Made by a program: the position numbers and the translations under genes
Notes under the pieces: model-generated
Told to the model about the DNA's origin: nothing
What the model saw: only the letters and a program-made list of their open reading frames with translations
Databases searched by the model: none
Assembly: GCA_001800075.1 (NCBI GenBank)
Contig: MGUR01000042.1
Location: 1,015 to 6,708 of the forward strand
Length of the DNA: 5,694 nt
Direction of reading: 5' to 3'
From: Elusimicrobia bacterium RIFCSPLOWO2_01_FULL_59_12
GTDB taxonomy: Bacteria > Elusimicrobiota > Elusimicrobia > 2-01-FULL-59-12
In this document: one piece after another, positions 5,422-5,694 of the stretch
Layout: the number at the start of each line of letters is the position of its first letter
Numbering within the stretch: the first letter of the stretch is position 1

Positions 5422-5694
5422 ATGACGCTCCGCGCGCGACGTCAACTTTTGTTGCTGGCGGTCCTCCTCCTGCTGGCCTCCGGATCGTTTGTATATTGGA
5501 AAATGAACCGTCCGCCCTCGGCGCCGCCGGCCCCTGAACCCGCGCCCGCCGCACCCCCCCCCGCAAAACAGGCTCCTCCGGCCGCGCGCCCGAAACCGCA
5601 GGCCGCGAAGCTTCCGCCCCCCGCGGTTAAGACGCCCCCTCCTCCGCCCAAACCGGCCGCCGCGGAGCCGGCCGGGCCGGTCACCTCGCCGCCG
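5422..5694 (+). CDS. Membrane-anchored Pro/Ala-rich protein, 3'-truncated by window edge
   Basis: Open from the ATG at 5422 to the last base (91 codons, no stop). The N terminus is basic (Arg4, Arg6, Arg7), followed by a Leu-rich transmembrane helix at about 9-26 (LLLLAVLLLLASGSFVYW) with no evident cleavage site, so an uncleaved anchor with the rest in the periplasm is likely. From residue 31 to the edge, about 27 of 61 residues are Pro, with Ala and scattered Lys, including runs of three to five Pro. Such linkers join an inner-membrane anchor to a periplasmic domain, as in TonB, SPOR-domain and some LysM proteins; the deciding C-terminal domain is outside the window. No Shine-Dalgarno sequence is seen before the ATG; the ATG at 5415 is in another frame and soon stops. 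It is divergent from msrB with 62 bases between the starts. Codon use matches the GC-rich neighbours. Confidence 0.75.
   Translation, partial: MTLRARRQLLLLAVLLLLASGSFVYWKMNRPPSAPPAPEPAPAAPPPAKQAPPAARPKPQAAKLPPPAVKTPPPPPKPAAAEPAGPVTSPP

Noticed and set aside
5360..5445. Promoter for msrB using TTGACG at 5445-5440 (minus)
   Set aside because: The -35-like match is good, but at 15-18 bases downstream there is no acceptable -10 hexamer (CATAGG or TAGGTC at best), so it is not called.
5442..5684. Gly-rich 80-residue minus-strand frame
   Set aside because: It is the antisense image of the Pro/Ala-rich coding sequence; the plus-strand frame has a clear membrane anchor.

Overview
This is a GC-rich, gene-dense window from a Gram-negative-type bacterium: several products carry export signals, and the periplasm appears to be served by an exported methionine sulfoxide reductase. 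I cannot name the lineage. The long adenosylcobalamin-dependent ribonucleotide reductase resembles the alphaproteobacterial type, which also occurs in other lineages such as PVC-like and Omnitrophota-like bacteria. The small exported proteins do not point to a well-studied genus.

Layout. Bases 1-3275 (+) hold most of nrdJ, the class II ribonucleotide reductase, whose start lies before the window. Three small genes follow on the same strand, very tightly packed: an exported PsbP-like protein (3272-3772, ATGA overlap with nrdJ), a 64-residue two-helix membrane protein (3846-4040), and an unrecognised exported protein with a TTG start (4030-4542, 11-base overlap). They probably share a transcript with nrdJ. 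A 298-base gap (4543-4840) separates this block from the convergent gene msrB (4841-5359, -). A divergent gene for a membrane-anchored, Pro/Ala-rich protein starts at 5422 and runs off the right edge.

The most informative non-coding feature is in that gap. It is a 211-bp non-autonomous element of MITE type (4614-4824), with 18-bp terminal inverted repeats (17/18 matching) and a perfect 9-bp target-site duplication (ATTTACGAC at 4605-4613 and 4825-4833). Inside it are two GC-rich hairpins with perfect 9-bp stems. It inserted beside an older AT-rich imperfect stem-loop (4560-4610), between the 3' ends of two convergent transcription units.

How the genes relate. NrdJ supplies deoxynucleotides using cobalamin, without needing oxygen for radical formation. 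MsrB repairs oxidised methionine and seems able to be made as an exported form and, from a second good start, as a cytosolic form. The other proteins look envelope-associated but have no assignable function. Apart from the MITE I see no sign of an undescribed multi-gene system; most of the window looks like ordinary chromosomal sequence.
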